Source of the DNA: Hyphomicrobium sp.
Lineage (GTDB): Bacteria; Pseudomonadota; Alphaproteobacteria; Rhizobiales; Hyphomicrobiaceae
Assembly (NCBI RefSeq): GCF_020852195.1
Contig: NZ_JADZBI010000230.1
Span: 1-35,484 of the forward strand
Direction: 5' to 3'
DNA: 35,484 nucleotides
The translations under genes were made by a program, and so were the position numbers. Below, in pieces: positions 17,008 through 25,493 of the stretch (positions are counted from its first letter, which is position 1; each line of letters begins with the position of its first letter). The notes under the pieces were generated by a model. It saw only the letters and a list, made by a program, of their open reading frames with translations, ran no database searches and was not told the DNA's origin.

Positions 17008-18150
17008 TCAGCGCGCGACGCGCAGCTCCACGCGCCGATCGAGCTGATAGAGCGCTTCGCCCCTGTAGGCCGAGCGGTCGACGCCCTTATAGGGCTCGGT
17101 CTTGCCCTTGGGGAGCAGCGTCAGCTCGCCCGCATAGCCGCCGTCCTTGAGAATCCGGGCCACGGCCTCGAGCCGCTCGCGCGAGAGATCGTAGTTGTAG
17201 GCGTCGCTGCCGCGCTCGTCGGCGTGGCCGGTGAGCTCGACCGCGTTCAGGCGCTTGAGTGTCAGATACTCGAGCAGCAACGCCGCGGCGCGCTCGCCGT
17301 CGGGCGTCAGCGTTGCCTGGTTGTAGACGAACATGATCGGCACCGGGATGGCATCCGTCTGCACGCCCGCCGACCCGCTCTTCTCCGTCTTGTCTGGATC
17401 GACGGTCACCGTCGCGCCGCCGCGCGGCCCGTCGCTGGACGGCGCGGTCGAGCCCGTACCTGCTTGCGGCGCGGCGGCCACCACATCCGGCGGAGCGCTC
17501 TCGCTGCGTGGCGCGCCCGTCTCCTGTGGCGCGGCGGCCGTCTCCTCATTCTTCTTATCCTGCTCGCCCTTCTTCGCCTCCTCGCGCGCTTCCTCGACCA
17601 GGTTTTCGAACTTGCGCATCACCTCGCCGGCGACAGAGGCCGCCGACGGCGGCGGCGTGGGCCTGGCCGCTGTCTCCGCCTTCGGAGGCTCGGGCGGCGG
17701 CGTGCGGCTCACCTCGTAGCTGAGCTTCGGATCGACGCTTGCGAACTTGTACTCGGTGGAGAGCGACCACTCCCCGTTGGAGTCGACCTTCGCGGTGCCC
17801 GCGGGCTTACCGTTCTCGAGCACCGTCACGTAGCTGTCGGGCTCGGCGCGTCCGGCAAACACGGAAGCGCCGTCCGGCGAGATGCGCGAAATGTCGATGC
17901 TAACCTGTCCGTCGGCGGGCGGCGCCCCATTCGGAGCCGGATCGAGTGCGGCCACCGTTTCCTCGACGGCCTTCTCCGGCGTCTTCGCAGCCTCGGTGGA
18001 AGCCTCCGCTTCACGATCTTTTGACGCGGGCTCCTGGTCCGTGACCGCGATCGTCCACGGCAGATTAATCCCGAGATGGCCGGCCGCGAGCAGCGCCGCC
18101 GCTCCCGAGACAAGCAACAACAATAAAGTTAGCGCAACGCGCCCGAGCAT
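17008..18150 (-). CDS. Membrane-anchored OmpA-domain (peptidoglycan-binding) protein
   Basis: 380 residues. The N-terminus MLGRVALTLLLLLVSGAAALLAAG is a signal anchor. A small beta-sandwich-like segment follows (about 80-150: VSIDISRISPDGASVFAGRAEPDSYVTVLENGKPAG, akin to Ig-like modules). Next is a long Pro/Glu/Lys-rich, partly helical linker. The C-terminal OmpA domain (about 270-380) has MFVYNQATLTPDGERAA, LTGHADERGSDAYNYDLSRERL and the terminal YQLDRRVELRV. The OmpA domain binds diaminopimelate-containing peptidoglycan, so the protein likely links the inner membrane to the wall. GAGG precedes the ATG. It lies downstream of, and in the same direction as, the Spy/CpxP-like gene, separated by two hairpins. 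Confidence 0.88.
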   Translation of the reverse strand: MLGRVALTLLLLLVSGAAALLAAGHLGINLPWTIAVTDQEPASKDREAEASTEAAKTPEKAVEETVAALDPAPNGAPPADGQVSIDISRISPDGASVFAGRAEPDSYVTVLENGKPAGTAKVDSNGEWSLSTEYKFASVDPKLSYEVSRTPPPEPPKAETAARPTPPPSAASVAGEVMRKFENLVEEAREEAKKGEQDKKNEETAAAPQETGAPRSESAPPDVVAAAPQAGTGSTAPSSDGPRGGATVTVDPDKTEKSGSAGVQTDAIPVPIMFVYNQATLTPDGERAAALLLEYLTLKRLNAVELTGHADERGSDAYNYDLSRERLEAVARILKDGGYAGELTLLPKGKTEPYKGVDRSAYRGEALYQLDRRVELRVAR

Positions 18151-18251
18151 TGCTACCTCGCAAGCCGTACCCCTGAACTGGTGCGTATACGATGGGCCAG
18201 CTTTAGGGAGTTATCAAGGCTTCGACGCGGGAATATCTAAACGACGCAAAT

Positions 18252-18284
18252 AAGGCGCAGAGAGTTAATCTCCCTCTGCGCCTT
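18252..18284 (-). terminator. 11-bp hairpin downstream of the Spy/CpxP-like gene
   Basis: AAGGCGCAGAG (18252-18262) pairs perfectly with CTCTGCGCCTT (18274-18284) across an 11-base loop. On the minus strand it is followed by ATTTGCGTCGTTT, a weak T-rich tail, so it is a reasonable terminator for the gene ending at 18347. It is the second of two consecutive hairpins. Confidence 0.65.
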
Positions 18285-18301
18285 GAGATCTTTGGTTTTG
18301 T

Positions 18302-18336
18302 GGGCTTCCGTTAAGAAAAAGCTGCTCCGGAAGCCC
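18302..18336 (-). terminator. 9-bp hairpin immediately after the Spy/CpxP-like gene
   Basis: GGGCTTCCG (18302-18310) pairs with CGGAAGCCC (18328-18336). On the minus strand the loop contains CTTTTTCTTAA. It begins 10 bases after the stop codon and forms a tandem with the hairpin at 18252-18284. Confidence 0.55.
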
Positions 18337-18346
18337 CTGTCCGAGA

Positions 18347-18988
18347 TCAGCCCTTATCGTCGGGGGCGGGACCGTCCGGCTCGCCAGGCGCCTCGGGTGC
18401 GCGCTCGTTCTCGCCGCCCTTGTCGCGGGGACCACGGTCGCGGTCGCGGTTCCAATGCCCCTTGCCGCGGCCACGGCGGTCGAGCTTGGCCTTCTGCTCG
18501 TCCGAGAGCGCGGCGTAGAACTTCTCGGCCGCCGGCCGGAAGGTCTTCAGCGCCTCGAGCGAGGTCTCGAGCCCGGTCTGCGTCTGCGCCAGGCGATCGA
18601 TCGTGGTGCGCTTCGCCCGCTCACCATCATCGGTGCGCTCGGGCCGCTGCGGGCAGGCTTCGCGCAGCTTCTCGGCCGCCGCGCGCGCCGCCGTCTTGAA
18701 CTCATCGAAGGCTTCCTTCTGCGCGTCGGTCGGCTTCACGCGATGCTCGAGGCGCACCAGCATGAGGTCGGTCTTCTCACCGACGTCGCCGCGGCAGATG
18801 CGGTAGTTCGGGCCGCCGAAGGAAAGGCCCATGACGCCGCCGCCGCCCCAGCCGTGGCCGAAATGACGACCCTTATGGCCCTTGTGGCCTTCCCAGTAGT
18901 GACCGCGCTCGGCCATCGCGCCGGCGGCAACAAGGCCCACCGTTGCGGCGGCGAGCCCTCCCAGAATGAACTTACCCTTGCGAGTCAT
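18347..18988 (-). CDS. Spy/CpxP-like periplasmic protein (LTXXQ family)
   Basis: 213 residues: signal peptide (KFILGGLAAATVGLVAAGAMA), a His/Gly-rich stretch (GHYWEGHKGHKGRHFGHGWGGGG) that could bind metal, then a helical domain with two LTXXQ-type motifs (KPTDAQKEAFDEFK and ALSDEQKAKLD), and an acidic-basic low-complexity tail. Spy and CpxP are periplasmic chaperones or envelope-stress sensors, and this family is also linked to metal response. GGAG lies upstream of the ATG. Two hairpins follow. In Proteobacteria such proteins often sit near two-component or sigma/anti-sigma genes; none is adjacent here, so the regulator is unknown. Confidence 0.83.
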   Translation of the reverse strand: MTRKGKFILGGLAAATVGLVAAGAMAERGHYWEGHKGHKGRHFGHGWGGGGVMGLSFGGPNYRICRGDVGEKTDLMLVRLEHRVKPTDAQKEAFDEFKTAARAAAEKLREACPQRPERTDDGERAKRTTIDRLAQTQTGLETSLEALKTFRPAAEKFYAALSDEQKAKLDRRGRGKGHWNRDRDRGPRDKGGENERAPEAPGEPDGPAPDDKG

Positions 18989-19103
18989 TGATCGGTTCTC
19001 CTTGCTCGATCGGCGCCGGCCGTCCTGGCCGATGTCCGGAAGGGGGGATCCGGTTGCGCCGTCTTGCAGGGAGAAACGCGGGAGACGCCGATTTCCGTCG
19101 CGC

Positions 19104-19478
19104 CTATTTGCACAACAGGAGGTCGCGCGCGCCGGCCTCGTCGGTCACTGTCAGCGTGTCGCCGGAAACGGTGAGCGTGAAATCATAGGGCTCGGCCGTG
19201 CCTTCGATGGTGCAATTCGACTTCACCTTCCACTCGCCGTCCGCCCCGTCGACGGACGTGAACTTGCAGTGCGTCTCGTGCTGATCATAACCGTCCTTCG
19301 ACAGCACGAGCGGCGCCTCCTGCCGCTCCTGCGGCACCTTGCATTGGGCGAGGTCGGACGCCCAGGTGCCGACGTAGCCGGGATCGGCCGCGCGCGCGGA
19401 GCCGACGGCGAGGGCTGCGGCCGCCAGCACGGAAAGCGAGAATATCGATCGTGTCATGCCCATGCGCTTCGATCCCAT
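19104..19478 (-). CDS. Small exported protein of unknown function, beta-rich
   Basis: 124 residues from the ATG at 19478 (GGGAGA upstream; two more in-frame ATGs follow). The N-terminus RSIFSLSVLAAAALAVGSARA is a signal peptide. The mature part, beginning DPGYVGTWASDLAQCKVPQ, has alternating beta-strand patterns (EWKVKSNCTIEG, YDFTLTVSGDTLTVTDEAG) and three Cys. The GTWASD start resembles small lipocalin-like periplasmic proteins, but I cannot assign a named family. It is divergent from the SRPBCC gene, whose start lies 155 bases away. Confidence 0.78.
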   Translation of the reverse strand: MGSKRMGMTRSIFSLSVLAAAALAVGSARAADPGYVGTWASDLAQCKVPQERQEAPLVLSKDGYDQHETHCKFTSVDGADGEWKVKSNCTIEGTAEPYDFTLTVSGDTLTVTDEAGARDLLLCK

Positions 19479-19633
19479 GCGTCTCAATCTCCCGATGTTG
19501 TGCGACCGCTCCCCGGTCGCGGTGCTAGGCAAGCCTCTCCTGCGGCGCCGGTCAAGGGGCGTGACGGTGGCGCCGCCCCCGGCAGGATGATATGGGGGTG
19601 CGCGTGTTGGATAGGGCATGGAGAGGATCGGCG

Positions 19634-20191
19634 ATGCTGAAACGGATCTTGCTCGCGGTTGTCGCGGTTGTGCTGGCGTTTGTCGTCTACGTGGCGCTGC
19701 AGCCGTCGGCGTTCCGCATCGAGCGCTCGACCATCGTCGTCGCGCCGCCGGAGGCCGTATTCGCCGAGGTGAACGACTTCCACAACTGGCAGGCGTGGTC
19801 GCCGTGGGCCAAGCTCGATCCTGACGCCAAGGCCACGTTCGAAGGTCCTGACTCCGGCGAGGGCGCGGTGTTCCGCTGGGCCGGCAACGCGGCGGTCGGC
19901 GAAGGCAGCATGACGCTGCTCGAGAGCAAGCCCCACGAGCGCATCCGCATCCGCATCGATTTCCTGAAGCCGTGGAGCGGCACCAACACCACCGAGTTCA
20001 CCTTCAAGCCGGACGGCCCGCGCACCGTCGTCACCTGGGCCATGTCAGGCGAGCAGGACTTCATCCAGAAGGCCATCTGCGTGTTCATGAACCCGGACAA
20101 GATGGTCGGCGGCGAGTTCGAGAAAGGCCTCGCCAGCATGAAGGCGACGGCCGAAAGCAAGCTCGGCGACAGCCAGCCCGTTCCCAACTGA
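19634..20191 (+). CDS. Membrane-anchored SRPBCC (START-like) family protein
   Basis: 185 residues. An N-terminal transmembrane helix (ILLAVVAVVLAFVVYVAL) is followed by a polyketide-cyclase/SRPBCC ligand-binding fold: FRIERSTIVVAPPEAVFAEVNDFHNWQAWSPWAKLDP, then EGSMTLLESKPHERIRIRIDFLKPW and FTFKPDGPRTVVTWAMSGE. The N-terminal helix plus W-SPW-KLDP motif is common in Hyphomicrobiales proteins annotated as SRPBCC family or polyketide cyclase. They bind hydrophobic ligands, and a reaction is rarely known. GGAGAGG precedes the ATG at 19634. The gene converges on the DUF72 gene with 24 bases between stops. Confidence 0.86.
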   Translation: MLKRILLAVVAVVLAFVVYVALQPSAFRIERSTIVVAPPEAVFAEVNDFHNWQAWSPWAKLDPDAKATFEGPDSGEGAVFRWAGNAAVGEGSMTLLESKPHERIRIRIDFLKPWSGTNTTEFTFKPDGPRTVVTWAMSGEQDFIQKAICVFMNPDKMVGGEFEKGLASMKATAESKLGDSQPVPN

Positions 20192-20215
20192 CCGTCAGAG
20201 CTGCCCACGGCGGCG

Positions 20216-21100
20216 TCAGGCCTTCTTGCGCTGCGCGCCGCCCTTCGCTTTGCTCGTGGCCGGCGACGGCGTCACCGACGGCGGCACATCTTCTCCAAGC
20301 GCAGCCATGAACGCCTGCGCGGCGGCGGGCGCCCGCATCTTGCCGCCGTGGATGAAATAGACGAACACGTCCCGCGGACGGCGCAAGGTTTCGGCGAGCG
20401 GCGCCACGCAGTCGCCGGCCACGCGCGCGGGTACGCCGCCCTCGGCCCACGTGGCTGCCACCGCAGCCCAATCCGCGATGTCCTCCGGCGGATAGCAGGT
20501 TGCGATCTCGTCCTCGCCCTTCTGCAGCCGCGCGTAGACGAAATCGCCGGTCGGATCCGCGATCGCCGGATAGGTCGGATGATCCGCATACACGACCGGC
20601 ACGCCGAAGCGGCGCACGAGCGCGATGAACTCCGCGCTCTTGAACGACGCGTGGCGCACCTCGACCGTATGCTTGAGCTTGCGTCCGTCGAAGCTCTCTG
20701 GCAGCAGCGCGAGGAAGGCGCCGAAGTCGGCGGCATCGAATTTCTTCGTCGGCGCGAACTGCCAGAGGATCGGTCCCAGCCGGTCGCCGAGCATCGTCAC
20801 GCCGGACTCGAGGAAGCGCTGGACGGACTCCCCCGCCTCCGCCAGCACGCGCCGGTTGGTGGCGAAGCGCGGCCCCTTGACCGAGAACACGAACCCGTCC
20901 GGCACCTCGCGCGCCCATTTCGCGAACGTCGCCGGCGTCTGCGAGCGGTAGTAGGTGCCGTTGATCTCGATCGACGGCAGCGCGCGGCTCGCGAACGCGA
21001 GCTCCTTGGCGTGCGCCAGCTTCTCCGGATAGAACACGCCGCGCCAGGGCTCGAAGGTCCAGCCGCCGATCCCGGCTCTGATGGTTCCGCGCTCGCTCAT
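20216..21100 (-). CDS. DUF72 (YecE-like) TIM-barrel protein
   Basis: 294 residues. DUF72 landmarks are IRAGIGGWTFEPWRGVFYPE at the N-terminus, SIEINGTYYRSQTP, FVFSVKGPRFATNRR, ILWQFAPTKKFD, VEVRHASFKSAEF, YADHPTYPAI, FVYARLQKGED and VFVYFIHGGKMRAPAAA near the end. The fold is a TIM barrel resembling metal-dependent phosphatases or isomerases; the biochemical role of the family is not settled. The C-terminal tail is Lys/Ala-rich (SKAKGGAQRKKA). It is divergent from the tonB-like gene. Confidence 0.92.
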   Translation of the reverse strand: MSERGTIRAGIGGWTFEPWRGVFYPEKLAHAKELAFASRALPSIEINGTYYRSQTPATFAKWAREVPDGFVFSVKGPRFATNRRVLAEAGESVQRFLESGVTMLGDRLGPILWQFAPTKKFDAADFGAFLALLPESFDGRKLKHTVEVRHASFKSAEFIALVRRFGVPVVYADHPTYPAIADPTGDFVYARLQKGEDEIATCYPPEDIADWAAVAATWAEGGVPARVAGDCVAPLAETLRRPRDVFVYFIHGGKMRAPAAAQAFMAALGEDVPPSVTPSPATSKAKGGAQRKKA

Positions 21101-21257
21101 CTCGTCCCGCGCTGGTTGAGGCGCCTGCGACTATATTGTCCACAGCATAGATCCGCCGCACGAGGCGCGACAACCTGCCGGCCGGCCCGCTCGATGTGGA
21201 CATCCCGCTCCATATGGTAAAGAGGGCGGTGCCTCGCGGAGCAAGCCAAGCGCGCCC

Positions 21258-22175
21258 ATGGAAACGGCCGACGACGATACCATTGCGCTGACCGAGCGAT
21301 TGGTTCCGCCGCTCCAGACCAGGCAGCGCACGTTCCAGCTTGCGCTCGTGCTCGCCTTTCTCCTGCACGCCGCGCTGTTCATCGAGATCGGACGCTCGGT
21401 GCCGCGCACTATCGGCGACGCGTCCGGACAATCCGACGCCATCGCGGTCGAGATCGTGACGGAGGCCGATCTCCGAAGCCGCGAGACGGTGGCCATGCCG
21501 CCGGCCGGCGCGCCGGCGGCTCCCGCCACGCCCACGCCCGAGCAGCCCCCCACGCCCGAGCCCACGCCGGAGCCGGCCGCGACGCCCGCAACCGCGCCGC
21601 CGGCCCCGAAGACTCCACCCGCCGAGAGCGAGCAGAAGACCGCTGCGCTGCCCGACTTCGAAACCACGCTGCCAGACCTGGCGACCGCGCGACAGCCCGA
21701 GGAGCCGGCCGAAAAGCCTCCCGAGCCCGCGAAGCCAGAGGATGCGAAGCAGGAGCCTGCCAAGCCCGCCGAGAAGCAGACGCCGCCGGCACCCGCCGCC
21801 AAGAAGAAGCCGCCGGCTCAGGCGCGACTCGACCCCTCGCCGAAGGATTTCCAGAACGCGCCGCCCGGTCGCTCGGCCGCCGCCTCGCGTCCGCCGGGCA
21901 TCACGCGCTCGGGCGAGAACGACGAGTTCGGCCGCGCCGTCATCCGCGCGCTGCGCCAGACTATGCCGCCGCCGCGCGGCACCTTCGGCCGCGTCACCGT
22001 GCGTCTCATCCTGACCGAGAACGGCGACCTCGCCGAGGTGCGCGTGCTCGATGCCTCGGGCACCAGTCTCGACCAGAGCGTGGTTTTCGCGACCAAGCAG
22101 ACCTACTTCCCGCTGCCGCCGTATCGATCCACGGTTGCCGACCGCACGTTCCTCATCACCTACATCTACCGCTGA
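21258..22175 (+). CDS. TonB-family energy transducer, standing alone
   Basis: 305 residues. A short cytoplasmic part is followed by one transmembrane helix (LALVLAFLLHAALFIEIG), a long Pro/Ala/Glu/Lys-rich periplasmic spacer (about 75-205), and a C-terminal TonB-like domain (about 220-305) with GTFGRVTVRLILTENGDLAEVRVLDASGTSLDQSVV and TFLITYIYR. TonB proteins pass inner-membrane energy from ExbB-ExbD to outer-membrane receptors, or act as TolA-like or cell-envelope linkers. No exbB, exbD or receptor gene is in the window, so its partner is unknown. Confidence 0.87.
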   Translation: METADDDTIALTERLVPPLQTRQRTFQLALVLAFLLHAALFIEIGRSVPRTIGDASGQSDAIAVEIVTEADLRSRETVAMPPAGAPAAPATPTPEQPPTPEPTPEPAATPATAPPAPKTPPAESEQKTAALPDFETTLPDLATARQPEEPAEKPPEPAKPEDAKQEPAKPAEKQTPPAPAAKKKPPAQARLDPSPKDFQNAPPGRSAAASRPPGITRSGENDEFGRAVIRALRQTMPPPRGTFGRVTVRLILTENGDLAEVRVLDASGTSLDQSVVFATKQTYFPLPPYRSTVADRTFLITYIYR

Positions 22176-22280
22176 GACGCGCAAAAAGCCGCTGGCGATG
22201 TTCCGGCTTCGATCGAAACACAGCGCAATGCCCCGGCAATGTCTCCATGTAACACGGAAACATCCTAGCGCTTTGTTTTG

Positions 22281-22330
22281 TCATACTTCTTATCGGAAAC
22301 TGCTTCACACCTTTCCGGAAGCCCTCTAAG
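22281..22330. repeat. Degenerate copy of a common rhizobial intergenic repeat
   Basis: CTTATCGGAAACTGCTTCAC followed by ACCTTTCCGGAAGCCCTCTA matches, with substitutions, the dispersed element I recall from Hyphomicrobiales genomes (core TATCGGAAAACCGCTTCACA with TTTCCGG and CTCTA). The identity is from memory and should be checked by search. Confidence 0.45.
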
Positions 22331-22402
22331 ACCCGGCATAGCCCTGCCGTCGGCCCCGAGCGGCCAACGGCAATCGCGGATCGCCCGGAGTCCAGAGCGT
22401 TC

Positions 22403-23920
22403 ATGTCAGACGAGACCGTGCCCCTGAAGGCCGAGCGGCGCGACTGGATCGGCTTGGCCGTCATCGCGCTGCCGTGCGTGCTCTACTCGATGGACCTCAC
22501 GGTCCTGCATCTCGCCGTCCCGCAGATCACCGCCGCGCTGAAGCCGAGCTCAGCCGAGCTCCTGTGGATCGTCGACATCTACGGCTTCATGGTCGCCGGC
22601 GCGCTGATCCCCATGGGCACGCTGGGAGACCGCATCGGCCGCCGCCGCCTGCTCCTGATCGGCGCCGCCGTGTTCGGCATCACGTCCGCCATCGCGGCCT
22701 TCTCGACCAGCGCCGAGATGCTGATCGCGGCACGTGCGCTGCAGGGGCTCGCGGCGGCGACGCTCGCCCCCTCGACGCTCTCGCTCATCCGCAACATGTT
22801 CCACGACGACCGCGAGCGCGCCTTCGCCATCGGCGTCTGGATCGGCTGCTTCTCGGTCGGCGCGGCCATCGGCCCGCTGGTCGGCGGCCTGATCCTCGCC
22901 CACTTCTGGTGGGGCGCGGTATTCCTCATCAACGTGCCGATCATGCTGCTGCTGCTCGCACTCGGCCCGTACCTGCTGCGCGAGTTTCGCGATCCCAACG
23001 CCGGGCGCATCGACATCCCGAGCGCGGTGCTGTCCATGGCCGCGGTGCTGGCGATCATCTACGGCATCAAGCGCATCGCCGAGGCAGGCGTGGCGCCGCT
23101 GCCCCTGTTCGCCATCGGCGCGGGCTTCCTGATCGGCGCCTATTTCTTCCAGCGCCAGACCGCGCTCGCCGACCCGCTGATCGACGTCGGCCTGTTCCGC
23201 GTGCGCGGCTTCTCGGCCGCGCTCGCCACCAACATCGTGGCCCTGTTCGTCATCTTCGGCACCTTCCTGTTCATCGCCCAATACCTGCAGCTCGTGCTCG
23301 GCATGGGACCGCTCGAGGCCGGCATCTGGACCGCGCCCTCGGGCATCGTGTTCGCACTCGGATCCGTAGCCGCGCCCTTTCTCGTGCGCCGCTTCCAGCC
23401 TCACGTCGTGATCGCCACCGGCTTCGTGATCTCCGCCCTGGGCTTCGCGCTGCTGACGCAGCTTGCCGCGACGCAAAGCCCCTGGCTTGTGTTCACCGGC
23501 ATGATGATCCTCAGCCTCGGCGTGGCCCCCACCGGCGCCATCACCACCGATCTCGTCATGGCCGCGGCACCGCCCGAGCGCGCCGGCGCCGCGTCCGCCA
23601 TTTCCGAAACGAGCTTCGAGTTCGGCGGCGCCCTCGGCATCGCCGTGCTCGGCAGCCTCGTGACGGCGATCTACCGTAGCGCCATGGCCGGCCAACCTCT
23701 CGTCGGCGTCCCGGCGCATGCCGTCGACGCGGCGAAGGATACGCTCGGCGGCGCCGTCGATGCGGCCGCGCAACTGGGCGGCGCGGCAGGCACGCAACTG
23801 CTTGACTCCGCCCGTGGCGCCTTCGTGCATGCCTTCGAGATCGCCTCCGCGGCCTCGACCCTGGGCGCCCTCCTCGCCGCGCTCATGGCCGTAACCCTGC
23901 TCAAGGACGTGCGGCGGTGA
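22403..23920 (+). CDS. MFS transporter, DHA2 (QacA/SmvA/EmrB-like) drug-proton antiporter family
   Basis: 505 residues with about 14 predicted membrane helices. Family motifs are present: motif D1 region LYSMDLTVLHLAVPQI, motif A GTLGDRIGRRRLLLIGA, a conserved Arg in MLIAARALQGLAAA (motif B), and motif C IGCFSVGAAIGPLVGGL. The MDLTVLHLA-P start is close to the SmvA/QacA branch, which exports cationic biocides and dyes; the substrate here is an inference. After helix 13 the loop GAVDAAAQLGGAAGTQLLDSARGAF is typical of the branch. It stands alone, with no TetR- or LysR-type regulator next to it. Confidence 0.93.
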   Translation: MSDETVPLKAERRDWIGLAVIALPCVLYSMDLTVLHLAVPQITAALKPSSAELLWIVDIYGFMVAGALIPMGTLGDRIGRRRLLLIGAAVFGITSAIAAFSTSAEMLIAARALQGLAAATLAPSTLSLIRNMFHDDRERAFAIGVWIGCFSVGAAIGPLVGGLILAHFWWGAVFLINVPIMLLLLALGPYLLREFRDPNAGRIDIPSAVLSMAAVLAIIYGIKRIAEAGVAPLPLFAIGAGFLIGAYFFQRQTALADPLIDVGLFRVRGFSAALATNIVALFVIFGTFLFIAQYLQLVLGMGPLEAGIWTAPSGIVFALGSVAAPFLVRRFQPHVVIATGFVISALGFALLTQLAATQSPWLVFTGMMILSLGVAPTGAITTDLVMAAAPPERAGAASAISETSFEFGGALGIAVLGSLVTAIYRSAMAGQPLVGVPAHAVDAAKDTLGGAVDAAAQLGGAAGTQLLDSARGAFVHAFEIASAASTLGALLAALMAVTLLKDVRR

Positions 23921-24007
23921 CGATGCGGGAGAACGCCTCCTGCACCGTCACCGCTTTGCGTCGGCCTTTATCTAGCACCGCGTCCGGGAGTGCGCACGGA
24001 CGTGATG

Positions 24008-24778
24008 CTAGTCGCGACAGGGGACCGAGATCACGCGGCCGACGTAGGGGATCTTGAACTTGCACTTGCGCTCGGGGACGGCATCGAAGCTCTCCTCCTC
24101 CGCAACCGGCGCCGGTGCGGAAACGGTCTTCTCCGCTGCGGCTTCCTTCGGCGCGGGCGCCGGCTGATGCGTGACGGCGGGCGCGGGGGCGACCTCGTCC
24201 TGCGTCGCTGCCACACGCTTCACGGGCACGCCCATCAGCGCCAGCGACGCGCTCGAGGCGCCGAGCGATCGTGTCGCATTCGCTTCGGATGACGCCTCGC
24301 GGGCCGGAGCCGGCGCCGGGGCTTCGGCCGCAGCGGTCTCGGCAGGCTTCGCGGCGGCCGGCGCGGCCGCCGTCGTCTCGCCGCAGCGTGCGACATCGTC
24401 GGGCGCGCGGTTCCAGGTGAAGGTCTTGCTGAAGAACGAGCCGGCGTTGCCGACCACGCGCAACTGGTCGTCGCTGAGCCGCGTGAGTGCGACGCTGTAC
24501 TTCTTGCCGCGGTCCGGGCTGTAGATCCAGCCGCCGCCGTTCGGCGTCACGTTGCCCAGGATCTGCATGCCGCAGCGCTTGTTGTTCTTGGGGTCCTTGA
24601 TGTGAACCACATAACCGCAGAGGCCGTTGCCGCTCGCGCAGGGCGCGATCTCGACGGCGCCGCGGCCGTTGTGGTCGAACCAGAGGCCGGAGGGATCGCC
24701 GGCGGCGCGGGCACCGTCCGCCGACCAGATGATGGCTCCCACCGCCACAAGCGTCAGAGTGCGAATGTTCAGCATCAT
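24008..24778 (-). CDS. Exported DUF2147-family protein with Pro/Ala-rich extension
   Basis: 256 residues: a signal peptide (NIRTLTLVAVGAIIWSADGARA), then the DUF2147 domain (about 28-130) with PSGLWFDHNGRGAVEIAPCASGNGLCGYVV, NNKRCGMQILGNV and GGWIYSPDRGKKYSV. A long Ala/Pro/Glu-rich segment follows, and a short conserved-looking end KCKFKIPYVGRVISVPCRD with two Cys. DUF2147 proteins are periplasmic and of unknown function, usually about 120-160 residues, so the second half is extra. Two start ATGs are adjacent (24778, 24775). It is divergent from the small basic protein gene at 24977. Confidence 0.87.
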   Translation of the reverse strand: MMLNIRTLTLVAVGAIIWSADGARAAGDPSGLWFDHNGRGAVEIAPCASGNGLCGYVVHIKDPKNNKRCGMQILGNVTPNGGGWIYSPDRGKKYSVALTRLSDDQLRVVGNAGSFFSKTFTWNRAPDDVARCGETTAAAPAAAKPAETAAAEAPAPAPAREASSEANATRSLGASSASLALMGVPVKRVAATQDEVAPAPAVTHQPAPAPKEAAAEKTVSAPAPVAEEESFDAVPERKCKFKIPYVGRVISVPCRD

Positions 24779-24976
24779 GGCACGTCGTCCCCTTTTTCCG
24801 AGGATGCAAAGATGAAATCTCGTGGTCTCGATGGCCGATCATTGCCGGGCGGCGGAAGCGCTCGCTATTCCCCAGGGAACAGGCGCGGCAGCCGGAGGGG
24901 CCGGCCATGGGTTGATCCGGCCGCCGGCATAGCCTACGTGCTAGTCCTGGGTACGGGGACATCCGGAGGACCGCTC

Positions 24977-25240
24977 ATGCGGCGAACATCGACCTTGATG
25001 GCTCTTGCCCTCGGCGCGCTGGCCGCGCTCGGCCCTGCAATCGCGCGCGCGGATTCGTACTGGGAGGTCGAGCATGCCCGCGCCAACGCGCGGGCGGGAG
25101 GCCCCGTGAGCGAGCGCGACGCCGAGCTGCTCGAGCGCTACGGCTGCCTCAGCGGCAGCAAGAGCGCATTCTGCAAGCAGCTCAGCAATCGCGATAAGAA
25201 GTCGAACCGGACGGAACGGCGCCGCGCCCGCCGCGACTAG
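24977..25240 (+). CDS. Small exported basic protein
   Basis: 87 residues from the ATG at 24977, preceded by GGAGGA at ideal spacing. Signal peptide (RRTSTLMALALGALAALGPAIARA), then a short mature protein (YWEVEHARANARAGG, ERDAELLERYGCLSGSKSAFCKQ) ending in a very basic NRTERRRARRD. It has one Cys pair. The frame is open upstream to 24602, but that part overlaps the divergent DUF2147 gene and lacks family features. Function unknown. Confidence 0.75.
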   Translation: MRRTSTLMALALGALAALGPAIARADSYWEVEHARANARAGGPVSERDAELLERYGCLSGSKSAFCKQLSNRDKKSNRTERRRARRD

Positions 25241-25269
25241 AGCCTAGTTCGATCAGTTCAGTGTCCTAG

Positions 25270-25440
25270 ACCGCGTCCCGCTGCACCGTCGCGCGAGGAT
25301 CCTGCTGTTGGACAGTTTGTGGAGGCTGGCGTGGGTCCCCGACCTTCGTCGGGACCCACGCAAGTTTCCGCTTGCTCGACGCCAAAGGCTTGGGCCGACA
25401 GATCCAGAGAAACCTGCCTCGAATTTCGCAACAGGCCCAA
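25270..25440. repeat. Dispersed composite repeat, copy 3 (inverted), with a nested palindrome
   Basis: Read on the minus strand it has GTTGCGAAATTCGAGGCAGG, GGATCTGTCGGCCCAAGCC and GGCGTCGAGCAAGC. It then has a palindrome with arms GCGTGGGTCCC/GGGACCCACGC (about 25329-25361), followed by GCCTCCACAAACTG and GCAGGATCCTCGCGCGAC. Without the palindrome the order equals 5345-5457, so a palindromic unit of about 45 bases appears inserted after GAGCAAGC. It fills most of the gap before the glutamate-synthase-like gene. Confidence 0.75.
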
Positions 25441-25493
25441 TAGGCGGAACGTCGCGCAACGGTAGCCCTTGCGAGGGCGGAGATGTCAAGTCT

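Noticed and set aside
20085-22184. 699-codon minus-strand open frame over the DUF72 and tonB genes
   Set aside because: A shadow of two genuine genes in other frames; composition typical of GC-rich antisense reading.
22550-23830. 426-codon minus-strand open frame over the MFS gene
   Set aside because: Translation is His/Glu/Gly/Arg-rich without hydrophobic core; the transporter frame has all family motifs.
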